The notes: generated by a model from the letters alone, not told the origin. Shown: positions 13,501 to 24,471, counted from the stretch's first letter. The stretch is DNA of 64,000 nt from Dryocosmus kuriphilus (GCA_038277395.1 CM076190.1:182902001-182966000); one strand, 5' to 3'. Made by a program: numbers and translations.

Positions 13501-16500
13501 TTGAAATTACAAAGTTATCCCACCCCTGCCTCCTGGGGGTTGGGGGGGGGTTTAAATTTTAAAAAAAAATCGTTTTTCCCCCCTCGAAAATAAAAAGTTC
13601 TTATTACAGATATTTTTTTCATAGGATGCGCATTTTTTGAGATATTTCGATGTCTCAAGTTAAAAAAAACAATTTCATTTTTCGCAATTTCAGCGCCATC
13701 TATCGCGAATTGAAAAAAATTTTTCGAATAAAACTTACGTATTTCATAAAGGAGAATCTGAATCTGTGATAAGAAATTGGGGTTGCCATTTGAAATTACA
13801 AAGTTATCCCCACCCCTGCCTCCTGGGGTTTGGGGTGGTTTAAATTTAAAAAAAAATCGTTTTTCCCCCTTGAAAATAAAAAGTTCTTATTACAGATATT
13901 TTTTTCATAGGATGCGCATTTTTTGAGATATTTCGATGTCTCAAGTTAAGAAAAACAATTTCATTTTTCGCAATTTCAGCGCCATCTATCGCGAATTGAA
14001 AAAAAATTTTTCGAATAAAACTTACGTATTTCATAAAGGAGAATCTGAATCTGTGATAAGAAATTGGGGTTGCCATTTGAAATTACAAAGTTATCCCCAC
14101 CCCTGCCTCCTGGGTTGGGTTGGGGTGGGGCAAATTTAAAAAAAATCGTTTTTTCCCCCTCGAAAATAAAAAGTTCTTATTACAGATATTTTTTTCATAG
14201 GATGCGCATTTTTTGAGATATTTCGATGTCTCAAGTTAAAAAAAACAATTTCATTTTTCGCAATTTCAGCGCCATCTATCGCGAATTGAAAAAAATTTTT
14301 CGAATAAAACTTACGTATTTCATAAAGGAGAATCTGAATCTGTGATAAGAAATTGGGGTTGCCATTTGAAATTACAAAGTTACCCCCATCCCTGCCTCCT
14401 GGGGGTTGGGATGGGGCAAATTTAAAAAAAATCGTTTTTCCCCCTCGAAAATAAAAAGTTCTTATTACAGATATTTTTTTCATAGGATGCGCATTTTTTG
14501 AGATATTTCGATGTCTCAAGTTAAAAAAAACAATTTCATTTTTCGCAATTTCAGCGCCATCTATCGCGAATTGAAAAAAATTTTTCGAATAAAACTTACG
14601 TATTTCATAAAGGAGAATCTGAATCTGTGATAAGAAATTGGGGTTGCCATTTGAAATTACAAAGTTATCCCCACCCCTGCCTCCTGGGGTTGGGGTGGTT
14701 TAAATTTAAAAAAAAATCGTTTTTCCCCCTTGAAAATAAAAAGTTCTTATTACAGATATTTTTTTCATAGGATGCGCATTTTTTGAGATATTTCGATGTC
14801 TCAAGTTAAAAAAAACAATTTCATTTTTCGCAATTTCAGCGTCATCTATCGCGAATTGAAAAAAATTTTTCGAATAAAACTTACGTATTTCATAAAGGAG
14901 AATCTGAATCTGTGATAAGAAATTGGGGTTGCCATTTGAAATTACAAAGTTATCCCCACCCCTGCCTCCTGGGGTTTGGGGTGGTTTAAATTTAAAAAAA
15001 ATCGTTTTTTCCCCCTTGAAAATAAAAAGTTCTTATTACAGATATTTTTTTCATAGGATGCGCATTTTTTGAGATATTTCGATGTCTCAAGTTAAGAAAA
15101 ACAATTTCATTTTTCGCAATTTCAGCGTCATCTATCGCGAATTGAAAAAAATTTTTCGAGTAAAACTTACGTATTTCATAAAGGAGAATCTGAATCTGTG
15201 ATAAGAAATTGGGGTTGCCATTTGAAATTACAAAGTTATCCTCACCCCTGCCTCCTGGGGGTTGGGGTGGGGTAAATTTAAAAAAAATCGTTTTTCCCCC
15301 TTGAAAATAAAAAGTTCTTATTACAGATATTTTTTTCATAGGATGCGCATTTTTTGAGATATTTCGATGTCTCAAGTTAAAAAAACAATTTCATTTTTCG
15401 CAATTTCAGCGTCATCTATCGCGAATTGAAAAAAATTTTTCGAATAAAACTTACGTATTTCATAAAGGAGAATCTGAATCTGTGATAAGAAATTGGGGTT
15501 GCCATTTGAAATTACAAAGTTATCCTCACCCCTGCCTCCTGGGGGTTGGGGTGGGGCAAATTTAAAAAAAATCGTTTTTCCCCCTCGAAAATAAAAAGTT
15601 CTTATTACAGATATTTTTTTTCATAGGATGCGCATTTTTTGAGATATTTCGATGTCTCAAGTTAAAAAAAACAATTTCATTTTTCGCAATTTCAGCGCCA
15701 TCTATCGCGAATTGAAAAAAATTCTTCGAATAAAACTTACGTATTTCATAAAGGAGAATCTGAATCTGTGATAAGAAATTGGGGTTGCCATTTGAAATTA
15801 CAAAGTTATCCCCACCCCTGCCTCCTGGGGTTTGGGGTGGTTTAAATTTAAAAAAAATCGTTTTTTCCCCCTTGAAAATAAAAAGTTCTTATTACAGATA
15901 TTTTTTTCATAGGATGCGCATTTTTTGAGATATTTCGATGTCTCAAGTTAAGAAAAACAATTTCATTTTTCGCAATTTCAGCGTCATCTATCGCGAATTG
16001 AAAAAAATTTTTCGAATAAAACTTACGTATTTCATAAAGGAGAATCTGAATCTGTGATAAGAAATTGGGGTTGCCATTTGAAATTACAAAGTTATCCTCA
16101 CCCCTGCCTCCTGGGGGTTGGGGTGGGGTAAATTTAAAAAAAATCGTTTTTCCCCCTCGAAAATAAAAAGTTCTTATTACAGATATTTTTTTCATAGGAT
16201 GCGCATTTTTTGAGATATTTCGATGTCTCAAGTTAAAAAAAACAATTTCATTTTTCGCAATTTCAGCGCCATCTATCGCGAATTGAAAAAAATTTTTCGA
16301 ATAAAACTTACGTATTTCATAAAGGAGAATCTGAGTCTGTGATAAGAAATTGGGGTTGCCATTTGAAATTACAAAGTTATCCCCACCCCTGCCTCCTGGG
16401 GGTTGGGGTGGGGCAAATTTAAAAAAAATCGTTTTTCCCCCTCGAAAATAAAAAGTTCTTATTACAGATATTTTTTTCATAGGATGCGCATTTTTTGAGA

Positions 16501-17840
16501 TATTTCGATGTCTGAAGTTAAAAAAAACAATTTCATTTTTCGCAATTTCAGCGCCATCTATCGCGAATTGAAAAAAATTTTTCGAATAAAACTTACGTAT
16601 TTCATAAAGGAGAATCTGAATCTGTGATAAGAAATTGGGGTTGCCATTTGAAATTACAAAGTTACCCCCATCCCTGCCTCTTGGGGGTTGGGATGGGGCA
16701 AATTTAAAAAAAATCGTTTTTCCCCCTCGAAAATAAAAAGTTCTTATTACAGATATTTTTTTCATAGGATGCGCATTTTTTGAGATATTTCGATGTCTCA
16801 AGTTAAAAAAAACAATTTCATTTTTCGCAATTTCAGCGCCATCTATCGCGAATTGAAAAAAATTTTTCGAATAAAACTTACGTATTTCATAAAGGAGAAT
16901 CTGAATCTGTGATAAGAAATTGGGGTTGCCATTTGAAATTACAAAGTTATCCCCACCCCTGCCTCCTGGGGTTTGGGGTGGTTTAAATTTAAAAAAAATC
17001 GTTTTTTTCCCCCTTGAAAATAAAAAGTTCTTATTACAGATATTTTTTTCATAGGATGCGCATTTTTTGAGATATTTCGATGTCTCAAGTTAAGAAAAAC
17101 AATTTCATTTTTCGCAATTTCAGCGTCATCTATCGCGAATTGAAAAAAATTTTTCGAATAAAACTTACGTATTTCATAAAGGAGAATCTGAATCTGTGAT
17201 AAGAAATTGGGGTTGCCATTTGAAATTACAAAGTTATCCTCACCCCTGCCTCCTGGGGGTTGGGGTGGGGTAAATTAAAAAAAAATTGTTTTTCCCCCTC
17301 GAAAATAAAAAGTTCTTATTACAGATATTTTTTTCATAGGATGCGCATTTTTTGAGATATTTCGATGTCTCAAGTTAAAAAAAACAATTTCATTTTTCGC
17401 AATTTCAGCGCCATCTATCGCGAATTGAAAAAAATTTTTCGAATAAAACTTACGTATTTCATAAAGGAGAATCTGAATCTGTGATAAGAAATTGGGGTTG
17501 CCATTTGAAATTACAAAGTTACCCCCATCCCTGCCTCTTGGGGGTTGGGGTGGGGTAATTTTTTTTAAAATCGTTTTTCCCCCTCGAAAATAAAAAGTTC
17601 TTATTACAGATATTTTTTTCATAGGATGCGTATTTTTTGAGATATTTTGATGTCTCAAGTTAAAAAAGCACCCTGCATATTATTTTTCCGACAAATGAAA
17701 CATTGTTGGATTCAAAAAAAAATTTATTTAATTTCATGGACAATGATTGGAAGATTCGTAATTTAGTAAAATTTAGTAGTTGTAAGTTTTTTAATTTTTT
17801 TAATTTTTAAAATAATTATTAAACTATTTTTCTCTTACAG

Positions 17841-17948
17841 TGCCTCCACAACCGAATCCTTTAGCAAAACCAGTTAATGGTGATCAAATTATACGTAATC
17901 TTCAAACCTATGGAACCCTAATAGGAGGGATGATTCGCCTAGAAGCAG
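17841..17948 (+). CDS. Penultimate coding exon of an unrecognised host gene
   Basis: A long T-rich tract ending in TTTTTCTCTTACAG (acceptor at 17839-17840) is followed by an open frame reading PPQPNPLAKPVNG... to ...GMIRLEAG. Two adjacent GT donors fit in the same phase (intron starting at 17949, GTGGTA, or 17952, GTAATT). With either, the frame continues in phase into the exon at 22647. The exon starts in phase 1, so at least one upstream exon must exist, and the only place for it is left of or within the satellite array. I do not recognise the protein. It is Pro/Asn-rich at the start, with no membrane segment or known motif. The splice sites, matching phase and downstream poly(A) signal favour a real gene; no family match supports it. 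Confidence 0.6.
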
Positions 17949-18404
17949 GTGGTAATTTAAAAACTAAAATACAATCTAAAACATTTGTTAGAATATTCTA
18001 CTTAAATCGTGAAGCTTTTTTCCCATATATTACGTAACGCTTTTTTGACGATTTTTAGACCGTCCCGTCCTTCACCCTTCTAACGCTGTTGCAAGAAAGG
18101 TCACCCCCTTACCCTTGATTGTTACGCAACTTTAATCAATCTGATGTTTTCACTCTGAATGCAATGATTTTACACTCTTAAGAAAAATCACTCCATATAA
18201 TTTGTGGATAGTAAAACATACAAGAATTTATAATCTATATAATATAATATAATTAATATTATGAATCATGATTATTAATAATTATTAATATAATTTATAC
18301 GTTTATTCTGAAGGGTTTAGAACTTAATTTTTGAGTGTACATCAGATGTTTCAAAAATTTCAGCAAAGATATTAAAAATAATAAGACTTTTTGCAGTGTA
18401 TCAA

Positions 18405-19020
18405 TATATTTAAGGAAATTTCAATCGTTTGTGGTAACAATTCAAGGGATTTCTAGGGATTTCAAGGAATTGGACAAGATCTTACAAGATCTATAAGGAT
18501 TTCAACGATTTTAATGGATTAAACAAATTCCGGGAAATTTGCAAAAGATTAAACAATTGCAAGGGATTTAAAAAGATTTCAAAGATTTTACGGTACTTGA
18601 AAAAATTCCAAGGAACTTAAAAAAGTTAAAAATATTTCAATTAATTTCACAAGTTTAAAAATATTTCATAGGATTTGGAAGGATATTATTGATCTGAAAG
18701 GATTTAAAGTTATTTTCAGGTATTTCAAAAGAAATTAAAACATTTCAATAGAATTCAAAAGATTTCAAGAGTTTCTACGCATCTGAACAGATTTCAGCGG
18801 ATTTCAAAGATTACAGGAAGCTTCATAAGATATAAAGGATTTTCCAAAGATTTAAGAAACTTTTAAGGATTTTTAAGGATTTCAAAAATCTCAAGAGATT
18901 ACAAAAATGTCAAGAGATTTAAAAGTTTTCACAAAATGTAGAGATTTTATAGGATCACCGAGGGTTTCAAAGATTTTAAGGATATTAAGAAATTTAACGG
19001 TATACAAAAAGATAAATAAA
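18405..19020. repeat. Degenerate short tandem repeat (AAGGATTTCAA-like) in the left Merlin arm
   Basis: About 600 bp in which variants of GGATTTCAA, AAGATTTCAAA and AAGGATTT recur every 10-15 bases without an exact period. The opposite Merlin arm has no counterpart, so it was probably gained on one side after the arms formed. No coding potential is seen. Confidence 0.6.
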
Positions 19021-19029
19021 AAAGATTTA

Positions 19030-19720
19030 GAAAATATCGGGTGCAGTTCTGAATAGCTGAATTTTCCGATTTTATTGAAACTTCGTGCACTTATGTATTT
19101 TGACGCGCTGATTACGAATATGATAGTGAAAATTGGCGGCTAGGCGATTTTCATGGTGAAAACCATAAAAAACACCATAAAAACCATATTTTTTGCGTTT
19201 TTCTCAGTAAATACGCAGAATTTCGAAAAATGTTTTAAACAAAAGTTTTAGCTAGTATAAAAATACATATTTCATTTTGAATACACTTTTTGCCTGAAAC
19301 CATTATTTTTCGAGAAAAAGAGGATTGCGTTGGAAAAACAAGAAAAAGACGAAGAAAGTTAAAGAAATGCGTTCGGTGACGCTTTTTTTCCAGTTTTGTT
19401 AAAACTTCTTATATTAATGTAATTTGACGCGCTGATTACGAACATGATAACGAAAATTGTTGACAAAGCGATTTTCATGGTGAAAACCATAAAAACACCA
19501 TAAAAATCACTTTTTTTGCGTTTATCTCAGTAACTACGCAGAATTTAGAAAAATGTTTTAAACAAAAGCTTTAGCTAGTATAAAAGTACATTTTTTTTAT
19601 CATGTACATATTTTGTCTAAAACCATCATTTTTTGAGAAAAAGAGGATTGCGTTTGAAAAACAAGAAAAAGATGAAGAAAGTTACGGAAATGCGTTCGGT
19701 CACGCTCGTCCCCTTTTTCT
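19030..19720. repeat. Two direct copies of a ~350 bp inner TIR block
   Basis: The block running from the CGCGCTGATTACGAA motif through AAACAAAAG(C/T)TTTAGCTAGTAT to GAGAAAAAGAGGATTGCGTT and a GAAGAAAGTTA motif occurs at about 19080-19375 and again at about 19422-19700. The right arm has one full inverted copy (21445-21780) and a weaker partial one (21070-21440). Confidence 0.75.
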
Positions 19721-20044
19721 CCAAGGTTAAGGGGGTGGGGCTACACATTCACTGACTAGTTGCGGAAATACGTGGGGGCGGAAAGGCACCCCTGTGATTG
19801 ATCACAGGTATAATGTTGTTTATCCACCTACCTGTACAATAGATCTTTGTTTTTGCATCGTATCTCCATTGGTTCCGGCTTGGTACCTACTCACGCTCTT
19901 CACCGTGGGAAGGTTGGAGTATTTTGAAGAGCATTTCTTTTTTATATTTTGTAATATTTTTCATTAATTTTTTTTTGGATTTAAAAAAATTTTATTATTA
20001 CGAAATATATGTGCATTTACTTCAATTGAGAATGCTGATTATAA

Positions 20045-21033
20045 TCAGTGGCCAGGGTAGCATACTTTAATATCTGCGATTAGTTCTTTAAATGGATCAG
20101 CATCTACTTTCTTGAGCCTTCGCCGCCACAAAAATTCGCAGAGGTGATCTGCAAGATTGCTCTTGTGCACCCCTCCTCGTGAGAGGAATCTTCGCATCCA
20201 CCGCCAAGATGACACGATGTTTTGAGTGTGTGTTCCGGTATTGCTATTCACAAACTCCTCGGAATGATTAACACTTGGGTGAACAAATCCATGATCTTCG
20301 AGATTGATATAGCCCTTCCAACAATCGGTGTGAATCTCTGTACCTTCTGCTACATGCTTTTTTATTAATCTGAGCAGAGTAGCCTGATCTCTTTTGTTAT
20401 CGGGACAGATTTCCAACCGATAGTTGTAAGGGTGACCTCTGTGAATTATTCCGAGGATCCATGATCCTTCCACTACACGTCCTCGCTCGTATTTTCGACG
20501 CCCGATCTTGTACTCATCTATTTCAACTATTTCACCAACACCACCAATGCGACCATCCTCTTCAAAGGGACTATCAAGAGCAACCATGCAGATCTCTCTA
20601 CAAAAAGAGAGCGGTCTGCAACAGTTTCTCGCGAAATCGACTGTCCTTCGACAATGCTACTTTCCCGGATGGTTTGTTCGAAATTGAAGCCTACAGCGAA
20701 ACAATAAGAAATAAGCATAGATGCCGCTGCGGGAATGTGACACCTTTCAAGCCACGTATTTTCCGCATTGGTATTTGTGTGACGATACTTACCTCCTTCA
20801 TAACACAAGAACTGGCCGCAAGTCATTTCAAACTCTAAATGAGTCATTCCTTTCTTGTGTTTTGAACAAAATCGTTCAGTTGGAATGAGTTCAATTTGTC
20901 TCAACCACTGAAGTGTTTTTTCCCTTTTTTGAAAAATCATACTCAGACTGAAAATATTATGTTTTTCATCCATCTTGGTTAGAACTCGAGAGAAGAAAAC
21001 TTCGAAAATAATGAATGCACGCATGAAACACAC
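20045..21033 (-). pseudogene. Merlin transposase (IS1016/ISXO2-like DDE), frameshifted
   Basis: Cut-and-paste transposase of the Merlin superfamily. The C-terminal frame (20045-20587 and upstream) holds the family landmarks EIVEIDEYKIG (first catalytic Asp), HTDCWKGY (second Asp), SVNHSEEFV and THTQNIVSSWRWMRRFL. The N-terminal part (up to 21033) is in another frame. It has a Cys-containing region (FCSKHKKG, TCGQFLCYEGGKYRH) and ends in SISRETVADR. The frames should join near 20610-20630, where the family's FCRE-C motif reads correctly only in the C-terminal frame, so a single-base indel has split the gene. The third acidic residue expected in the HTQ..E..W motif appears to be Val (NIVSSW). 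The protein looks inactive by both criteria. The family call is from recognised motifs, not a search. Confidence 0.85.
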
Positions 21034-22103
21034 GCCCGTTAGTACTAGGAGCGCGGATGGTAGAGAAAGACCTGTCGCTTATTGCACTAAAATTTTATAA
21101 TTTTATCAGATGTATCACTAATTTTCTCGAAAACTATCACTCGTATGAAAAAATATTTGAAACCAAAAATGTGCATCTCGATGAGATTCACAACTTTTGT
21201 TTCAAAGATTTTGCGAAAGTTTGCGTATTGACTAATCTAAACGCAAAAAACCTTGATTTTTAAGGGTTTTTTTTCCATGATAATCGATGTGTCACTAATT
21301 TTCGCAAAAACGGTTACTTTTAGATAAAAATGTTACAGATAAAATATGTGTAAATCGATTAGGTGTACAACTTTTGTTTTCAATATTTGATAATATTATG
21401 CGTATTGGTTTAGATAAACGCAAAAAACGTGACTGAACACATTTCCGCAACTTTCTTCGTCCTTTTCTTGTTTTTACAAAGCAATTCTCTTTCTCTCGAA
21501 AAATAATGGTTTAGGCAAAAAGTTTATTCTACAAAAAAGATGTAATTTTATACTAGCTAAAACTTTTGTTTAAAATATTTTTCGAAATTCTGCGTATTTA
21601 CTGAGATAAACGCAACGCAAAAAACTTTATTTTTATGGTATTTTTTATGGTTTTCACCATGAAAATCGCCTAGTCGCCAATTTTTACTATCATATTAGTA
21701 AGCAGCGCGTCAAGATACATAAGTATACAAAGTTTGAACAAAATCGGAAAATTCAGCTATTCGGAACTTTATCCAAAATATCTAAATCTAAAAACCTTTT
21801 TAATGTCTAACATCAAAATTGAAATTGAAGCTTAGTAAAAGATAAAAAACCAACTATCCGATCAAATTTGGAAAAAAAATTTGAAAAAACATTTTTAGCA
21901 AATTTCAAAAAAGGAAAAACTCTAAAATGCCCCGAAATCTGATGTACACTCAAAAATTGAGTTGTAAACCCTTTAGAATAGATATATAAATTATAATATC
22001 AATATATTTTTTTAATCTAATGTGTCCCCTGAGGATTTACATTGTTTTTTGTATTTCTTCACTATTCCTTTGCACACCCCCCACACACATACTTTGGTGG
22101 TGG

Positions 22104-22341
22104 GAGGGGGACCTACAGTTTAAGGTGGGTTCCGAACCACCAAGAACAACGGCTTAAAGTACTTAGAGAACCTTTTTCTCTAGAGGTGCCGGCGCCACGA
22201 TATACCGGAGATGAACTTGCTAGGCAAGTGTTCACCGCGTGTGCCGCCGAGGTTCTTCCAGAGTGCGAGGCGGGAATCGAATCCGCAAGCCGAAGGAGTG
22301 GGTCTAAAGGCCTACACGCCTTAGCCCCCACGACCATCGTT
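22104..22341 (-). mobile_element. tRNA-derived SINE, copy 1 (inside the right Merlin arm)
   Basis: On the minus strand the head reads as a tRNA-like unit, with an A-box-like GGGGGCTAAGGCG near 22310-22335 and a B-box-like GGATTCGATTCC at 22273-22284. The tail is shared with the SINE at 24739-24888: GGTTCGGAACCCA, then TTAAACTGTAGGTCCCC at about 22105-22135. It interrupts the Merlin arm homology, so it is younger than the Merlin insertion. Confidence 0.65.
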
Positions 22342-22646
22342 CCACTATTTATACCAATATTTATTAATAATTATTATTTGTGATATAAATTATATTATAT
22401 AGATTATAAACTTTTTTATTTCATATTAGCCACAAATTATATAGTTATTTTTCTTAGTAGTGTAAAAACATTGTATTCAGAGCTAAAAAATCAGATTGAT
22501 GAAAGTTACATAACAATCGGTGTGCGGCGCGGGAGGGGGGGGGGTCTAAAAATTGCCAAAACAAGCTTTGCATAATATATGAACGACCCTTAATGATCTT
22601 TTAAAATCTTAAAATAATTAATTACTCTTCTTTCTTATACAATCAG

Positions 22647-22753
22647 GTGAACTCGTTCCATACGTAGAGATAGTTGGCGATCGTGTGAAACGTAATAAGA
22701 ATCATTATCACTCAATACGTGATTTCGATGGGTGGCACTTGCTTACGAAGTAG
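22647..22753 (+). CDS. Terminal coding exon of the same unrecognised gene
   Basis: The acceptor is a pyrimidine-rich tract ending CAATCAG at 22646. The exon begins with GT, completing a Gly codon with the single G left by the exon ending at 17948. It then reads ELVPYVEIVGDRVKRNKNHY and a further 14 residues ending WHLLTK before TAG at 22751-22753. An AATAAA signal lies about 40 bp after the stop. The tail is basic and aromatic (KRNKNHYHS, DFDGWH). No family was recognised. The intron of about 4.7 kb is filled by the Merlin element and a SINE, so the host gene seems to have kept its splicing phase in spite of the insertion. Confidence 0.6.
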
Positions 22754-22793
22754 ACATATGCAATTCTTCCTCCAGCTGTTAATTTAAAATCTA

Positions 22794-22799
22794 AATAAA
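22794..22799 (+). promoter_or_regulatory. Polyadenylation signal AATAAA
   Basis: A canonical AATAAA lies about 40 bp downstream of the TAG at 22751-22753, in the expected place for the 3' end of the two-exon gene. Such hexamers are common in AT-rich DNA, so the position gives most of the support. Confidence 0.45.
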
Positions 22800-23750
22800 A
22801 ATCTGTTTGAATTCAAATGATTTTACTCTAACGAATCGCACATAGCGCTACGTACTTCTTATGTTAAAACTGTTTCGCTCTGTCATTTTAATACGGAGAA
22901 ATATAACGTTTAGAAATCATACACGCATTTTTATCCTTTGAAAAAACCTGTGAAAATCGAGCGTAGAAAATGTAATACAATCTAAGACAAATATATTAGC
23001 AAGGCATATTCTAAGGGTCAATGTTGACCAGAAGGGCAGCGTTAGAAATCTTATTTATGAAAACAGCTAACTTGCATGTTGAATTGCATTAGAAAAGGCG
23101 CCAAATTTAATTTATGGAAGAAGTAATATAGGATGGACATTTTAATAAAAAAAAAAAAAAAACAATTCCCGGCAGTGTTGCGAGGTCTACGGATTTTTTC
23201 AGATCTGAAGAAATTTGGAGAAATCTCGTATTTCTGAAGAATTCGAAGAAACTTAATCGACATCTAAGGATTTTTTTAATGTTCAATTTAAAAAAAATTT
23301 TATACCAAATTTTACAAATTAGCTAAAAGCAACGCCGAAAAAAGACTCCATGAGTCCCGGGGCAGAGAAGAAGCCAGTTTTTGCGAAAACAGGGTAGTAA
23401 ATCAGAATTTTTAAATGATAAAACGTTTAATTTGACAAAGAAGTTTTATTACAATAAACATAAGTGATGCTCATTATAATTAATCGTTATTAGAATCAAA
23501 AATATTTTTTCTCGATTTAACTTGAGCGAATTCTGCAATTATATTATCGAAGTCGAGCGACCTGAACAACTCTTTTTTGATACTTAGTATAGTATAGTTA
23601 ATTCGTTAATTAAAATGTTAACTTCGATAATCGTTAAATAAGACAAAAACAAGTAAGTAAATTAATTATTATTGGTAATGTAGAATAAGCACACATTTAT
23701 TTAGCTCCAATATAGATAATAAAGTAGTATGAATAAAAGGCTACTTATTA
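22800..23750. other. Intergenic, nothing recognised
   Basis: AT-rich sequence after the poly(A) signal. There is an A-run at 23148-23162 and scattered short frames without features. No repeat from elsewhere in the window was noticed. Confidence 0.5.
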
Positions 23751-23754
23751 TTGA

Positions 23755-24471
23755 TCATAATTTTGCATTAGGTGCATGTTGCCCTTCATAAACATTAGCA
23801 TACGTATTAAAATTGTCATCCGACAGCGATGATCGTTTAGCCCGTAACATATATTTGCCCGTAGAAAAAAGACGTTCTACTGCAGCACTAGACGGGATAG
23901 CATTGTTATATTTAATAAAAAGATGTATTAAAACTGGTTCGCCTAGAAAGGCAGCATTCGTAAAAGATTCTTTTGACTTTGAGTCCAGCCAAGTTTACAC
24001 CAAATTCTGAGCTTTATTTTTCAGTGATTTGTGGCCTCTAGACCTATCTTCTTCAGACTGAGTAACAGTGCTGAAAAAATCATCCCCTTCTTTTTCATTA
24101 TTGCTGCTTCTGCTGATACTAACAGCCTATTCGTTTGCTTTCCTTTTTCGAATCAGAGCGTCTTCAACTTTTGCTTCGATAAGATTCTTGACTTTTGAGA
24201 ACTTGCTGCTATCATACTTTTGTAGCCACAGTAGTCGAAACTTTGGGTGAAAGGCTGCAGCCAGCTGGCATTCTTCGTCTTCCATAAACCCTTCAAATTT
24301 CTTTTTTAACCCAGATAATAGGGCATTGGCCAAAGGGGTACAACAATGCACCAGGTGGCTAAGATCTTGCAGTTTGAACACTATTGTCGCAATAGTTGGT
24401 ACTAGAGTCCCAAGATATGCTTGAGCTTCACCCTCAATTAAGTCTAGCGCCCTAGCCACTGGTGACATGAT
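23755..24471 (-). pseudogene. hAT transposase, C-terminal part, two in-frame stops
   Basis: One continuous minus-strand frame from 24471 to a TGA at 23755-23757. It is interrupted only by TAG at 24127-24129 and TAA at 23995-23997. It starts IMSPVARALDLIEGEAQAYL, continues with LLSGLKKKFEGFM and AAAFHPKFRLLWL, and ends in the hAT dimerisation block with NNAIPSSAAVERLFSTGK and KRSSLSDDNF. These are characteristic hAT motifs. The 5' edge abuts a splice-acceptor-like CATTTACCTGCAG, and the preceding domain is found at 26262-26679 on the same strand, so the two pieces are probably one gene separated by an intron or insertion of about 1.8 kb. Both stops could arise from single substitutions. Confidence 0.88.

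Larger units (their letters stand above)
1..17675 (-). repeat. Satellite array derived from a mariner terminal inverted repeat (about 61 units of ~287 bp)
   Basis: Head-to-tail units of about 285-293 bp, recognisable by a recurring TGTCTCAAGTTA block (positions 41, 334, 622, 908, 1194, 1484, 1772 and so on to 17651). Each unit aligns along its whole length with the right TIR of the mariner at 32824-35167, from its AGCGCCATCTATCGCGAA block to its TGAGATATTTCG block. Length differences come mostly from A, T and G homopolymers. Internal units lack the mariner terminus, but the last unit ends in CACCCTG at 17669-17675 followed by a TA at 17678-17679, matching the mariner end. Long minus-strand reading frames cross units whose length is a multiple of three; they mirror TIR sequence and are not taken as coding. 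The array runs off the left edge. Relation to the mariner TIR is seen directly; the mode of amplification is inferred. Confidence 0.95.
18016..22589 (-). mobile_element. Merlin DNA transposon with >1 kb inverted arms
   Basis: Several landmarks occur at both ends in opposite orientation. The outer CATATATTAYG and ATTTTTAGACC blocks are at 18030-18060 and 22540-22580. A CAATCTGAT...ACACT...AATTTGTGG block is at 18137-18206 and 22430-22500. A TTTTTGAGTGTACATCAGAT block is at 18328-18347 and 21940-21958. The CGCGCTGATTACGAA...TTTTCATGGTGAAAACCAT block is at 19080-19170 and 21645-21715. Between the arms lies a Merlin (IS1016-like) transposase on the minus strand. The left tip has decayed more than the right, which reads ...GAACGACCC. 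I could not settle the 8-9 bp target duplication expected for Merlin. The right arm carries a SINE. Confidence 0.8.

Noticed and set aside
237..17658. Many open frames of 60-317 codons in the satellite, e.g. 15848-16801 minus
   Set aside because: They are the same translated TIR sequence repeated and stay open only where unit lengths are multiples of three; homopolymer slips break them in other units. The same peptide (NRNISKN.HP.KK) appears from the non-coding mariner TIR at 32840-32980.
1..17675. CRISPR-like array of direct repeats
   Set aside because: Units are ~287 bp, contiguous, with no unique spacers, in a eukaryotic intron-bearing context; the mariner TIR explains them fully.
22042..22383. 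Frames of 74 and 113 codons
   Set aside because: Overlap the tRNA-derived SINE and read through its A and B boxes.
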